From contig NZ_PIOC01000001.1 of assembly GCF_003369575.1 (NCBI RefSeq), positions 124,001-188,000 of the forward strand: a stretch of DNA of 64,000 bases, in the 5' to 3' direction. Below are positions 9,984 to 20,241 of this stretch, one piece after another; position 1 is the first letter of the stretch, and every line of letters begins with the position of its first letter. The notes below the pieces were generated by a model. The model ran no database searches and was not told the origin of the DNA. It worked only from the letters and a program-made list of their open reading frames with translations. Made by a program: the position numbers and the translations under genes. This DNA comes from Oceanobacillus arenosus. GTDB lineage: Bacteria; Bacillota; Bacilli; Bacillales; Amphibacillaceae.

Positions 9984-11180
9984 TCATTCATTAATTATTT
10001 GTACAAGTTCATTTATATTATTTTCCCAGAGAAACGCATCTTGAACTGCTTTTGTACAGTTTTCACCGATTCGTTCAAGCTCCTTGGGATTATCCTTCAG
10101 TTTTACAATTTTTTCAATCATTCCTTGAATATCCTGCTGTTCAAAAGCAAAGCCAGCCCCACTCTTTGTTATTATTTGTGCTGCTGTCCCTTTTATTCCT
10201 GCGATAATTGGTGTCCCGCACGTCATATAGTCGATAATCTTTCCAGGGAGCACTGTAGAAAATACATCTACATCATTTAGAAAGGCAACGGCAATATTAC
10301 TATTCTCAATTAATTCTAAGCTTTTCTTCCTCGTTGTGGGGTGATGCATATAGACATTCTTCAATTGATGTTTATCGATATAACTCGTAAATTCATCAGT
10401 CTTTATCCCATAGCCAATGACATCAAAGCGAATTCCTTCTTTTTGCAATGCGCTGGCAATTAATTTCAGGTGATCGATATCCTGGGCTAACCCGAGATTT
10501 CCCGTGTAAACAACACGAAATTCACCTTCATAAGTTTTACTACGAACAATTTCATGATCTCTTGGCCCATTCGGCAAGTAAATAATCGGGATATCCTTTT
10601 TTAATTTGGACCTTATATGTGACTCAAAGCCCTTACTGTTAATAACAATTTGATTTGCTGCTCCGTACATCCTCTTTTCGAGCATGCGGAAGATCTTAAG
10701 AATGAATCGATTATCGAATGTCTTCACACCAACTAAACTGTCCGGCCACAAATCTCTCACTTCTAATATGAGTTTTGATTTAAGAAATAATTTGCCAATC
10801 AATGCCGAAAAAACGATAAAAATTGGTGGTGAGCTAACCATGATATAATCATAATTCTCTTTTCTTAATTGCCAAAGTTTAATCAAAAACCGCCACATTA
10901 TTTCGATATAAAAGTATAATCTGCTAACTATATGATTCGAAAACTTTTTATTTTTTATTGGCACCCGGATGATTTTTTTTGTTTCTTTATTTAAAGCCTC
11001 ATCATCCCAAAACGTTTTATCATTGTATAAATTTTTGTTTGGATACGCTGGTTCTGTTGTCAAAACATCTGCGTCAATATCGGAATCATTCAATAGCTGA
11101 TAGATATTTTTCATTCGATTACCTGCGCTGCCAATAACAGGATAGAAGTTTTGTGTCATTATTAATACTTTCTTTTTCAT
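9984..11180 (-). CDS. GT-B glycosyltransferase (family 4, WcaI/ManNAc-transferase-like)
   Basis: The protein is 398 residues. The N-terminus KKVLIMTQNFYPVIGSAGNR is the family 4 acceptor-domain start, and the C-terminal domain shows VVYTGNLGLAQDIDHL and LPGKIIDYMTCGTPIIAGI. I reject the longer frame up to 11267: the ATG at 11180 is preceded by AGGAGC about 10 bases upstream, while 11267 has no Shine-Dalgarno and its extra residues look random. The protein appears soluble apart from a hydrophobic stretch near the middle (FIVFSALIGKLFL). It is in the same operon as the following glycosyltransferase and would act at the cytoplasmic face on the growing polymer. Specificity is unknown. Confidence 0.85.
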   Translation of the reverse strand: MKKKVLIMTQNFYPVIGSAGNRMKNIYQLLNDSDIDADVLTTEPAYPNKNLYNDKTFWDDEALNKETKKIIRVPIKNKKFSNHIVSRLYFYIEIMWRFLIKLWQLRKENYDYIMVSSPPIFIVFSALIGKLFLKSKLILEVRDLWPDSLVGVKTFDNRFILKIFRMLEKRMYGAANQIVINSKGFESHIRSKLKKDIPIIYLPNGPRDHEIVRSKTYEGEFRVVYTGNLGLAQDIDHLKLIASALQKEGIRFDVIGYGIKTDEFTSYIDKHQLKNVYMHHPTTRKKSLELIENSNIAVAFLNDVDVFSTVLPGKIIDYMTCGTPIIAGIKGTAAQIITKSGAGFAFEQQDIQGMIEKIVKLKDNPKELERIGENCTKAVQDAFLWENNINELVQIINE

Positions 11181-11417
11181 GAATCGTAACGCTCCTATAT
11201 AGGAAATATACACCCAGTTGATTTTATCATAAATAAATATTTTATGATATTTTAATCCATATCGCAATTGAATTGTCGATTTTGGTTTTTACTGAGATCC
11301 AAGTATTTCCGTATATAGTGATCCTCTGAAATATTGGTATTTTCCCAAAGTGAAAATTACATTATGTTACAAATATACAATTCAATTTACAAAGTGTTTA
11401 ATCACAGAAGACAAGTT

Positions 11418-13475
11418 TTATTTAAAAATCAGCTTGTTTAATCGTTCGTTAATATTGGATATATCATACTTCTCTACAATTGGTAAAAAATTATTATCCT
11501 TCTTTTTGTCCTCTTTTGTAAGTTTTACAATTAGTTCAACCGCTTCATCTATATTATTAACAATAAATTCCTTTGGATAAATCGTATCCGCACCTGGCCA
11601 ATTAAAAACAATTGGCGTAGCTCCACTAGCCATTCCCTCCATTGGTGCTAGATGGAAGCTTTCGATATCACTAGTCGATAGCATATAATTAATATTTGTT
11701 AGCCATTCCGCAACATCATCTCCATGTCCATCAAAGAAGACATGATCTTTCCATGGAGAATCATTAATCTTGTCAAACACTTCAGTGAAATATTCCATTT
11801 CTGTTTTCCGATTTTTTAACCAAGGTAATTCCTCAGGTAATTTCCCTTTAATAAATAATTTATATCGCTTATCTTTTTTCCACAGCTTATCAAATATATC
11901 GATTACCCGATCAATTCGTTTTAGTTTAGGCAAAATACCTATAATACCCAAATTATGTGTGATATTTTCTTTCTTAGGTTGCTGGTATTTCTTTATATCA
12001 ACCATATTCTGAATTAAGATTAGTTTGTCACGAGGGATCTTTTTAAGTCGATTAAATTCTTCAAATATATAAGGGCTAATTGCAATTACATTTGTTACAT
12101 TCTTGTAATTAACATTCTCTAAATAGTTTGTCTCTAATTCCTGCCTGTGAACCCTAATAAACAATTGCTGACCAGGCAGTCTATGATTGGAATAAAACAC
12201 TGCATTTCCAAGTCCCCATTCACAGAAAATAGCATCTGCTTTTTGCATCAGTTGCTGACTCTCTTCTAGATTGTGAACATTGTGACTGCTCCATTTATCT
12301 ATCAGAACGTTTAACTGACTCCTCTCACAAAAGGCAATATAGTCTTTTAGAAATTTAAAATCATGACCTGCGAATAGTATCGTTTCTTTTTCCTGGTTAA
12401 AATTCCACAGCTTTTTAAGAATGTAGTTACTGACATGTGAAAATTGATAGCGAAAACTTGCTTTAAAACATCTTTCAGAAGCAATTTTATATATCTCCTG
12501 ATTTCGAAATGCTAAGATAATCTTTTCCTTCGATTCTTGAAGACTACCTGCAAATAAAGGATAATCTTCACCAAGAATCTCTTCAAATTGAGCATTTCGA
12601 TTTACTATAACTGGTTTTCCTTGAATCGAAAATGCCAATAATTCCTTTAAAGTCTCCCTTTGTTCATAATTAGAGGTAGAAGAATAATCAAAGAGATATC
12701 CTAAATCTGATTCATAAATTAATCTGTTGAATTTTTCGGGGGAATCATTTTCTATCGCTGTTAATCCCTTTATCTTCCGGTAGCGGTTTAAGAAGCTTAA
12801 CTTTTCTCTCTCCTTTACTAGATGGTTACTTAGGATTATCATTGAAAAAAGTGTCTGCTTCCTTTTCGTCGTTTGAAATATACTTATTATTTCATTTGAT
12901 AATTTCCCTTTATAAAGCAACGAAAAATAACGATTGCAAAATTCAGGTTTTGATAGGATATCATCGATAATCGGTGGTATTAAAATTACTTTATCCTCTA
13001 AAAGATCCGTGGTTTGTAATAATAGATGTTTCATTTTATAGGACTCTACAAATACAGCAGGGAAATTTTTGGAAACCTTCTCTAATTCACTATATTGATA
13101 ATTCTTATCTATTAAAAAAGGAATCACTTTTTGTTTATACTTATCACACAGGGCTAATGACATTATTTCCTTTCCATGCAAAATAATAATATGATAATTG
13201 GATTTGTTTTCTAATTCCGAAATTTTATTACTAATATCCGTTGCCGTTTCATCTTCCATCTCTTTACTAACATTCCCATTTGGTAACCATGTGATTTTTT
13301 GATTCGTTGACAAGCTAGCCTGAGCCTCTTTCGACATGGGGGATCCTGGTAGAATATCCAGTGCTACCTTTTCATCGCTCATCAAAACTGAGGTCAAGGA
13401 TGAAAGCCGTTCAATTGAATGGGGCGATACGGTTGACAATTGTTCGATATAAAGTAATATTTTTAAACGCTTCAT
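11418..13475 (-). CDS. Large GT-B glycosyltransferase (GT1/GT4 C-terminal domain)
   Basis: The 685-residue protein has a divergent N-terminal half (about 1-350) that resembles a degenerate GT-B domain, with an ILGEDYPLFAGS segment. The C-terminal half is a recognisable GT4: VIAISPYIFEEFNRL, LGIIGILPKLKRIDRVIDIF and a final APMEGMASGATPIVFNWPG donor-binding motif. The ATG is preceded by AAGGGTGG. It is separated from the next gene downstream by about 237 non-coding bases and from the gene upstream by 140 bases, more than elsewhere in the locus, so an internal promoter is possible. Two GT-like halves may mean a processive or polymer-repeat enzyme, but this is not demonstrable here. Confidence 0.8.
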   Translation of the reverse strand: MKRLKILLYIEQLSTVSPHSIERLSSLTSVLMSDEKVALDILPGSPMSKEAQASLSTNQKITWLPNGNVSKEMEDETATDISNKISELENKSNYHIIILHGKEIMSLALCDKYKQKVIPFLIDKNYQYSELEKVSKNFPAVFVESYKMKHLLLQTTDLLEDKVILIPPIIDDILSKPEFCNRYFSLLYKGKLSNEIISIFQTTKRKQTLFSMIILSNHLVKEREKLSFLNRYRKIKGLTAIENDSPEKFNRLIYESDLGYLFDYSSTSNYEQRETLKELLAFSIQGKPVIVNRNAQFEEILGEDYPLFAGSLQESKEKIILAFRNQEIYKIASERCFKASFRYQFSHVSNYILKKLWNFNQEKETILFAGHDFKFLKDYIAFCERSQLNVLIDKWSSHNVHNLEESQQLMQKADAIFCEWGLGNAVFYSNHRLPGQQLFIRVHRQELETNYLENVNYKNVTNVIAISPYIFEEFNRLKKIPRDKLILIQNMVDIKKYQQPKKENITHNLGIIGILPKLKRIDRVIDIFDKLWKKDKRYKLFIKGKLPEELPWLKNRKTEMEYFTEVFDKINDSPWKDHVFFDGHGDDVAEWLTNINYMLSTSDIESFHLAPMEGMASGATPIVFNWPGADTIYPKEFIVNNIDEAVELIVKLTKEDKKKDNNFLPIVEKYDISNINERLNKLIFK

Positions 13476-13615
13476 TCTTTATCGCCACCCTTTATTAGAA
13501 AGCTTGACCGTCGCCTAACCTTTGGACGACTTGTCTTATTGCACATATGCAACAAGAGGATTACCATCTATACTTCACTGTCAAGCAAGTACATATTGTA
13601 TTTTTTCTACCTTTA

Positions 13616-15550
13616 TTATAATAATTGTTCATTACTAAACATCTTCTTATTCTTCTGTATAATGAGTTTCTCTATAACATCGTCTTGATGATGTATTAAT
13701 TCATTAATTGAACAATCATTAATCGCCTCTACTTCAAAAAAAGCAGTATAACTTTCAATTTCATTTACATATTCAAACTCGGCTTCTTGATATCTATGAC
13801 TTTTGCCATCTTCGGAAAACCCTTTTTGTCCAATACATGCGGCTTTTGAATAACAGAAAGCATGAATATTATCCTCCACATAATATTCCCCGTATGAATA
13901 ATCAGGATTTAATACAGTTACATACCTCGTATCAATTAATTCAGAAATACTATATTTTTCATATACATAGTCCTCTAAATATACCTGAATACAATCATGA
14001 TTGTACTGGTTATATATTTCTTCAAACCCATCAAATACCGAAATCAACGCGATAATTTTGATTTGTTGATAAGACTGATTATTAATCATATCCATAACCT
14101 TATAAAAAGCTTCTTTTGAATGTGCAGTAAATAGTAGCGTAACGTCAAGAGACGGCACTTTAAACGGGATGGAAATACAATCTAAAATAAATTGTATTCG
14201 ATTTTGATACGTATGATTTCTAAAGATTTCTCTTCTATTTTTACTTGATATTTCCCGGTATAGTTGTGGGTTACTGCTTAGCATATTGACTGATTCTAAA
14301 TCATTACTTGCTAGTGCTGTTACAGGAAATGCTTTAAGAGGAGAATGATAGATTATTGGGATACCTGAAGCAAGGGCTTCAATTTCTATTTTTGAAATAA
14401 AACGACTGGATCTCCCTTTATTCTTATTATTTAAGAGGAGTGAATTACCCTTTTTACTATTCGCCAGAAATGACTGCTCCATATCCATTTCTGGATTAAT
14501 CATTCCGACACCCAATTCACTCAGCTTTGCATCATAATTTTTAAAACTGCTGATTGAAAGTTTCTTTTTAGGAACTGTTAATTTATCGTCAAAAAACCTA
14601 TTGACTATCGCTTTATTTAATTCCGTCGGGTTATGAACTTTTGGATTCACTCCATATGGTAAATGATAAATATTATCATGATCAACAAGATCCCGATATA
14701 CTGGGATCAACTTGTCATCAACAGTAAAAATATAATCAATAAACGAAGATATTTCTCTCATAACACCAACATGTGTCGAAGCCCCTAAGTCCCAAAACAC
14801 AATAGGAATATGATTCGTTTTACACCATAAAGTTATCCGTTTTATTGCTTGGTATGTTCGATCATTTATAATTTCTTCACTATCCTTACATTGCCAGCTA
14901 GAATCAATTAACATGAAATCAGGAATAGACTTATTTAACATTTCATCCCACATATCTAAAGAAATGATAGAAACAATTTCAGCTATATTTGATAAATATT
15001 CGTCATCAAGTATTGCGGCGACTCTTATTTGTGATAAGCTCTTCTCTTCTCTCTTCTGGATTCTTGTTGCTTTTGGAATAGAATCTGAAGTAAAAACATT
15101 AAAAATCTCAAGTTCACCCTGACCGGACAAACGGATAGCGATTCTGCAATATTCAGTACTAGAAGTTGTATGGAATGACGTTAGATGATTGAATGGAATC
15201 CTTTTTTTTCTTACCTGCCGGAATTCACCATCATATTCGAGTAAATAGATGATTAAATCAATAGAATCAGTTTTTGTGCCACTAATTTTTATCGTATTCT
15301 CAGCACCAATTTTTATTTTTTGTCGATCAATATTAATTAATGAAAAATTTGTGTTATTTTCAAATAACGTTAAGTACTTTACTTCTTGGCTTTTAGATTT
15401 AATCAGAAACTTATATTGATATTGAGTTATTTGTATATCCTTTTTTGGGTAAAACCAATTATTTATATCAAAAAATTCTTGAGAAAGATTTTCAAAGCGA
15501 TGGGTATTACTTTTATCCTTTTTAGGATATTCATTATTTTTTTCTAGCAC
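13616..15550 (-). CDS. CgeB-like glycosyltransferase lacking the GT2 domain
   Basis: The 644-residue protein has an N-terminal beta-rich region (about 1-160) and a CgeB-like core (VAAILDDEYLSNIAEIV, SSRFISKIEIEALASGIPII). It ends in a module with DYSYGEYYVEDNIHAF that parallels the linker module of the 901-residue protein at 1847-4552. It therefore looks like that protein without the C-terminal GT2 domain. I prefer the GTG at 15550, because AGGA is about 10 bases upstream; the frame also opens with a TTG at 15559, where the AGGA would be too close. It is the first gene of the polysaccharide operon. Acceptor and donor are unknown. Confidence 0.78.
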   Translation of the reverse strand: MLEKNNEYPKKDKSNTHRFENLSQEFFDINNWFYPKKDIQITQYQYKFLIKSKSQEVKYLTLFENNTNFSLINIDRQKIKIGAENTIKISGTKTDSIDLIIYLLEYDGEFRQVRKKRIPFNHLTSFHTTSSTEYCRIAIRLSGQGELEIFNVFTSDSIPKATRIQKREEKSLSQIRVAAILDDEYLSNIAEIVSIISLDMWDEMLNKSIPDFMLIDSSWQCKDSEEIINDRTYQAIKRITLWCKTNHIPIVFWDLGASTHVGVMREISSFIDYIFTVDDKLIPVYRDLVDHDNIYHLPYGVNPKVHNPTELNKAIVNRFFDDKLTVPKKKLSISSFKNYDAKLSELGVGMINPEMDMEQSFLANSKKGNSLLLNNKNKGRSSRFISKIEIEALASGIPIIYHSPLKAFPVTALASNDLESVNMLSSNPQLYREISSKNRREIFRNHTYQNRIQFILDCISIPFKVPSLDVTLLFTAHSKEAFYKVMDMINNQSYQQIKIIALISVFDGFEEIYNQYNHDCIQVYLEDYVYEKYSISELIDTRYVTVLNPDYSYGEYYVEDNIHAFCYSKAACIGQKGFSEDGKSHRYQEAEFEYVNEIESYTAFFEVEAINDCSINELIHHQDDVIEKLIIQKNKKMFSNEQLL

Positions 15551-15734
15551 ATAAATCAAATCCTAACTGTTAAATGTTTTAGTAAATAATCGTATTTATA
15601 AGACTGAATGTTCGTAATAATCCTTGTCTGACACTTTTCAATACATTAAATTATTATTTCTAGTTTATCATATTCCTACTATATTAGAAATCTGAGCAAC
15701 GACTTAAATTGCTTGTGAATTCTAAGATGATATT

Positions 15735-15772
15735 AAAAGGGAACAAGGCTAAAAGCTACCTTGTTCCCTTTT
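15735..15772. terminator. Rho-independent terminator, bidirectional palindrome
   Basis: A perfect 14-bp stem, AAAAGGGAACAAGG with CCTTGTTCCCTTTT, has a 10-base loop. It lies 26 bases beyond the stop of the minus-strand 1427-residue secreted protein gene and so ends that transcript. The T-rich flank is stronger on the plus strand, but AAAA/TTTT ends make it work both ways. Confidence 0.85.
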
Positions 15773-15797
15773 GTTTTTCTTTCCTGCTGCTGTTTAT

Positions 15798-18700
15798 TTA
15801 TTTTGCAACGTCAACAATTCGTCCTTCAACCTTGGGTACAATGTTACCAATACCTGCTAGATGATTCGCAAGGTTTTCCCAGTCTGAAGATCCTAAATCT
15901 GTTACACGGCCTTCTTCGTATGCTTTAGCAAAGCCTGTAAAACCATCTCCGCCTTTAGCAGTGAATGCATTTGTTACGATTTTATACATTTCTTTATCTT
16001 GAATTTCAGTATATGATCCATCTTCATTTTTATAAGAGACAGATATAACACGACTTTTTGCAGGTTTAGAAGAATCAAATTCTACTTTTCCACCAGCTAC
16101 ATGCAGGAAGCCGCCATTCTCATAAGGTAGCTGACCAACACTGATTTCAAATGCTTCTTTTAGTTCTGCACCAGATAGTTCCATTATTGCTGGGGTATTT
16201 CCAAATGGTAGTACTGTTATTACTTCACCAACTGTAATTGGCCCTTTATCAATCGCAGCACGAATTCCACCACCGTTTTGCAATGCCATTACTACATCTT
16301 CGTCAAATTTCTTTCCTTCAGCAAGCATACCATCTGTAATTAGATTTCCAAGTGGTGTTTCGTTCTTACGCACACTTACTTGTTCCTTATTTCCCTCGTC
16401 TGAAATTCTTGGGTTTTCTAATGCACTTTCAGCTGTTGCACCAATTTCCGTTTGTGAAACTTTCTCTACTTGAGAAGAATATTGGTCTAATAAACCTAGG
16501 GCATATGGATCATCTGCTTTTTCCGCAATATTAATTAATTTACCTGCAGAAGAAACAACTACTCCCTTATCATCAAACTCAACATCTAATTTTCCTAAGA
16601 AATTATTGTATTGATATGCTTGAACAATTACAGTAGGATCTTTCTCTTTTCCAGCATCATCTTTTGTAATAACGACTGGTTTATTTAATTGTGTATGGCT
16701 GTGTCCACCAACAATAACATCAATACCATCTACTTTTGCAGCTAACGTTAAGTCGTTATCTACATTTGGATTATCATCATAGCCGATATGTGTTATTGCA
16801 ACAATTTTGTTTACACCTTGACCTTCAAACGCTTTTACTGCATTTTCAGCTTCTTGGATATAATCTTCAAATTCGATTGCACCTGGGCTTGAAAGATCTG
16901 CCGTTTCTGCAGTTGTTAAACCGAAGAAACCAACTTTTTCCCCTTCAATTTCCCTGATCATTCCATTATAGATATGACCATCTGCAGGTCTGCTTGAAAT
17001 AATGTCACTGAATAATCCTGTGAATTTACCATCCTTGGTAAAGTCTACGTTTGAGCTTACAAACGGGAACTTAGCACCTTTAACAAAATCTGCTAACCCT
17101 TGTAAACCTTCCTCTGTTGATCCAAGGTCAAATTCATGGTTACCAAATGTCATTACATCATAGCCCATTAAATTCATAAATCTCAAATCAGCCATACCTT
17201 CGAATTCATTGTAATACAATGTTCCAGACATAACGTCACCTGCATCAATAAGCAATGCATTCGGCTCTTCTGCTCTTACTTCCTTTACTGCTGTTACACG
17301 TTTTGCAACATTATCTAAATTCGCATGTGTATCATTAGTATGCATAATCGTTAAATCTAAATGTCCATTTTCACTATTCTTCTTAAGGATATCATCAAGT
17401 TCCTCCTTAACAGCATCATTCACTGCTACTGTTCCGCCGAAGATACTCATTTTATCAACATCTTGGTCTAATAGATATTCAGATACTTTACCTGGTACCT
17501 TACCATGTACTAACACAACTGCTGAATCTTCTTTTGCTGCAAGTACTGCTCCAGAAAGAGCATCTGCAAAGCTATTACCGCTCGCAATATATACTCCATC
17601 GCTATTTACTCCAAATTCATTTAAAATAGCAATGTTCGTTTCATAACGATCCTTACCACTTAAACGTTTAGCACTAGGAAGTTCTTTTGCAACTTTTTCA
17701 GAGATTGCTGAATTTCCACCTAGAACTAATGACTCTTTTGCTCCAAGACTTGTTATTGCTTCTGCAGTTGCTTTTGTTAATTTAGAATCCTGTGTTAATA
17801 GAATTGGCAGTCCGTCTCTAGCTGCAAGTGCTGCTACTGATAGTGCATCCGCGTATTCCTTACCACTCGCAACGACTACTTTTTCCGCCTTACCATCTGT
17901 CAGTTTGTTTGCAATCTCTACTGCTGTTTCATATCTTGTACTTCCTTTAATTCTTCCTACAGTTAAACCTTCTTTTTCGAGTGTCTCAACAACAGCTTTA
18001 CCTACTGCTACTTCTCCACCTAGAATTGTTACTTCTTTAGCGCCAAGGCGTTTAATTTCCTTTATTGTTTGGTCTAGTAATTTATCCTTCTGAGTTAATA
18101 GAATTGGAGTATCCCAAGCAGCTGCTAACGGAACCCCTGCTAACGCATCAGCGAAATCCTGTCCACTCGCAAGGATTACCTTTTCAACTGAACCTTTTTC
18201 CCAACCCTGTTTACTTACTTCGATAGCAGTTTCATAACGATTAGATCCTTTGATACGATCAATTTGTTCTACTTCAGCCTTTGGAAATTCCTTAGGATCT
18301 TGCTCTGGAGCTTTTTCTACCGGTTTAGGATTACTTGGATTTTCAGATTTAATATTTTTTTCAATTTCATAGACTGCAACAGTACCAGAAATTTCATGTG
18401 TTGCAGCTAGCAATGATTTACCTGTAGGACTGTCTTCAGCAGGGATGAACTGTAAGCCTTCCGGTGATACATCACCTTTCACATCCTCACTGAAATCACG
18501 GCTTGAAATTAAATCAATAAATTTCGGCTTCTCTGGATTTGACAAATCATAAATCATAACTCCACTTAGTCGCTCTAATGCGATAAATGCATAATTCGTT
18601 CCATTTATCTCTCCAACAACAGCCGTTTCTGGTTCTGGCCCCTTCGCATTACTACGGCCATCCTGTTTAATTTCATCACTGTTTGTATTGAAATAATCAG

Positions 18701-20081
18701 GCATTGCTTTTGCAATAATTTGTTCAAATTCACTGCCACTGTCATAGACTTGTTCCATAGTGTCAGCATCAAAGATGGAGAAGCTGCGTCCGCCATATCC
18801 GTAAATAGCTTCATATTTACCAGTCTTTTCATTTAATCCGTTTTCAACCGTAAGTTTATAATCTGCTAAGCTATTAAGATCAAAATTATCTAATTCTGCT
18901 TGTGTGTAATTAGCATAATTAGATGCTTTTAAGCTAACTTTGCCTTTTTCAAGTAATTTCTTTAGTTTCTTCTCTTCCGTGTATCCTTCACCATCATCAT
19001 TGTACTCACCATATGCAAAGTTTCCATCTTCGTATGCACGTGCATCACCTTCATTTGGTGTGATGATGTATGTTTTACCATTTACAGTGAATGAATCAAT
19101 TGCATCAGGCATATGGAATGTAAGAATCGGCTGCTTTTCTATTTCAATTTTTTCATTTGGAATAGCATCCATTTCATTTCCTGCTACTGAATGATCAATT
19201 ACACCAAGTCCATTTACTTTTTTAATTGTATTTGTTGTTAAATCAATTGTTGCAATTGCATTGTTTTCCTGTAAAGATACATAGGCTGTTTTGCTGTCTT
19301 CTGAAACCGTTATATATTCAGGCTCTAATTGTTCTATTAATGCTTCACCTGTATTACCAGTTTTAGTATAACGTACCTTTTCATCTAACATGTCTTCTGT
19401 GAATGATAATGATTCCACTTTAAAGTTTTTAGCATCAATAACAGAAATTGTGCCTTCTGGATCATGTGTCGTTACTTTATTATCTGCATCAAGAGTCGCA
19501 CGCGGTTCCCCTTCATTTGCAACAAGCACCTTTTCGCCGTCCGGTGTAAATGTTACCATGTCAGGTAATGAACCTACTTCTACACTTTTAACAAATGTTC
19601 CATCTTTTTTAACGAATATAATATGGCCAGGATCTGATTCAAGTTTGCTAGTTGCAGAGATTGCAACAAGGCCGTCTTTTGCCGGGCTAACTGCAATACT
19701 AGTAATACTCGCAACATTTTCTGAACTAAATCTTCCATTATCTAAATCTTTTAGAAGAATACGTTTAGAATCAATTTGTTGAAATTCACCTGATTTAAGA
19801 TCTTTAAAAGAAAGAATATCAAAACCAGCTTCTTTACCATTTGTGACGAATGCTCTTTGTGTTTCAGCATCATATGCCAAAATCTCCGTACCTGTTTCCC
19901 CAACTTTACTATCATATTGCGCGATTTGAGAAACCTTCAGTTGCTCCTTTATGTATTGATGAAGCGGCGGTTGTTCTGTTTGTGCCTTTGCCTCATCTGC
20001 AAACACATTATAAGGTACAACCCCTGTAAACAATAACGATGCAGCTGCTGCTCCAGTTATTAGCTTTTTCTTAAATCCCAT
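15798..20081 (-). CDS. Secreted choice-of-anchor-I / CWB2 / 5'-nucleotidase fusion protein
   Basis: This is a 1427-residue exported protein. Residues 1-30 are a signal peptide (KKK, hydrophobic AAAASLLFTGVV, cut near VFADEA). Residues about 35-590 resemble the choice-of-anchor I beta-propeller. Three cell-wall-binding type 2 (CWB2) repeats follow at about 606-900, each starting RIKGSxRYETA or similar (third: RLSGKDRYETN). From about 905 there is a UshA-type metallophosphatase/5'-nucleotidase (LTIMHTNDTHAN, LIDAGDVMSG, FGNHEFDLG) and its C-terminal domain (GGGIRAAI). CWB2 repeats bind secondary wall polymers, so it is probably wall-displayed and salvages phosphate or nucleosides from nucleotides. 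GGGAGGG precedes the ATG. It lies between tagO and the polysaccharide operon, whose product might be its anchor (inference). Confidence 0.9.
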   Translation of the reverse strand: MGFKKKLITGAAAASLLFTGVVPYNVFADEAKAQTEQPPLHQYIKEQLKVSQIAQYDSKVGETGTEILAYDAETQRAFVTNGKEAGFDILSFKDLKSGEFQQIDSKRILLKDLDNGRFSSENVASITSIAVSPAKDGLVAISATSKLESDPGHIIFVKKDGTFVKSVEVGSLPDMVTFTPDGEKVLVANEGEPRATLDADNKVTTHDPEGTISVIDAKNFKVESLSFTEDMLDEKVRYTKTGNTGEALIEQLEPEYITVSEDSKTAYVSLQENNAIATIDLTTNTIKKVNGLGVIDHSVAGNEMDAIPNEKIEIEKQPILTFHMPDAIDSFTVNGKTYIITPNEGDARAYEDGNFAYGEYNDDGEGYTEEKKLKKLLEKGKVSLKASNYANYTQAELDNFDLNSLADYKLTVENGLNEKTGKYEAIYGYGGRSFSIFDADTMEQVYDSGSEFEQIIAKAMPDYFNTNSDEIKQDGRSNAKGPEPETAVVGEINGTNYAFIALERLSGVMIYDLSNPEKPKFIDLISSRDFSEDVKGDVSPEGLQFIPAEDSPTGKSLLAATHEISGTVAVYEIEKNIKSENPSNPKPVEKAPEQDPKEFPKAEVEQIDRIKGSNRYETAIEVSKQGWEKGSVEKVILASGQDFADALAGVPLAAAWDTPILLTQKDKLLDQTIKEIKRLGAKEVTILGGEVAVGKAVVETLEKEGLTVGRIKGSTRYETAVEIANKLTDGKAEKVVVASGKEYADALSVAALAARDGLPILLTQDSKLTKATAEAITSLGAKESLVLGGNSAISEKVAKELPSAKRLSGKDRYETNIAILNEFGVNSDGVYIASGNSFADALSGAVLAAKEDSAVVLVHGKVPGKVSEYLLDQDVDKMSIFGGTVAVNDAVKEELDDILKKNSENGHLDLTIMHTNDTHANLDNVAKRVTAVKEVRAEEPNALLIDAGDVMSGTLYYNEFEGMADLRFMNLMGYDVMTFGNHEFDLGSTEEGLQGLADFVKGAKFPFVSSNVDFTKDGKFTGLFSDIISSRPADGHIYNGMIREIEGEKVGFFGLTTAETADLSSPGAIEFEDYIQEAENAVKAFEGQGVNKIVAITHIGYDDNPNVDNDLTLAAKVDGIDVIVGGHSHTQLNKPVVITKDDAGKEKDPTVIVQAYQYNNFLGKLDVEFDDKGVVVSSAGKLINIAEKADDPYALGLLDQYSSQVEKVSQTEIGATAESALENPRISDEGNKEQVSVRKNETPLGNLITDGMLAEGKKFDEDVVMALQNGGGIRAAIDKGPITVGEVITVLPFGNTPAIMELSGAELKEAFEISVGQLPYENGGFLHVAGGKVEFDSSKPAKSRVISVSYKNEDGSYTEIQDKEMYKIVTNAFTAKGGDGFTGFAKAYEEGRVTDLGSSDWENLANHLAGIGNIVPKVEGRIVDVAK

Positions 20082-20210
20082 CCTGTAAAACCCTCCCTAA
20101 ATTATCTTGCTATAGGTCATTTTACATATCTTTTGTTAATTAAGTGCAAAGTTATTGTAAAATTTCTGTTAATATCGTTACTTTATGACGATCTATGTAA
20201 ATAATCAAAA

Positions 20211-20241
20211 ATGGACTTTCAGTTATTAATTGAAAGTCCAT
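20211..20241 (-). terminator. Terminator of tagO
   Basis: An 11-bp perfect stem, ATGGACTTTCA with TGAAAGTCCAT, has a 9-base loop and is followed on the minus strand by TTTTTGATT. It begins at the tagO stop codon. Confidence 0.88.
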
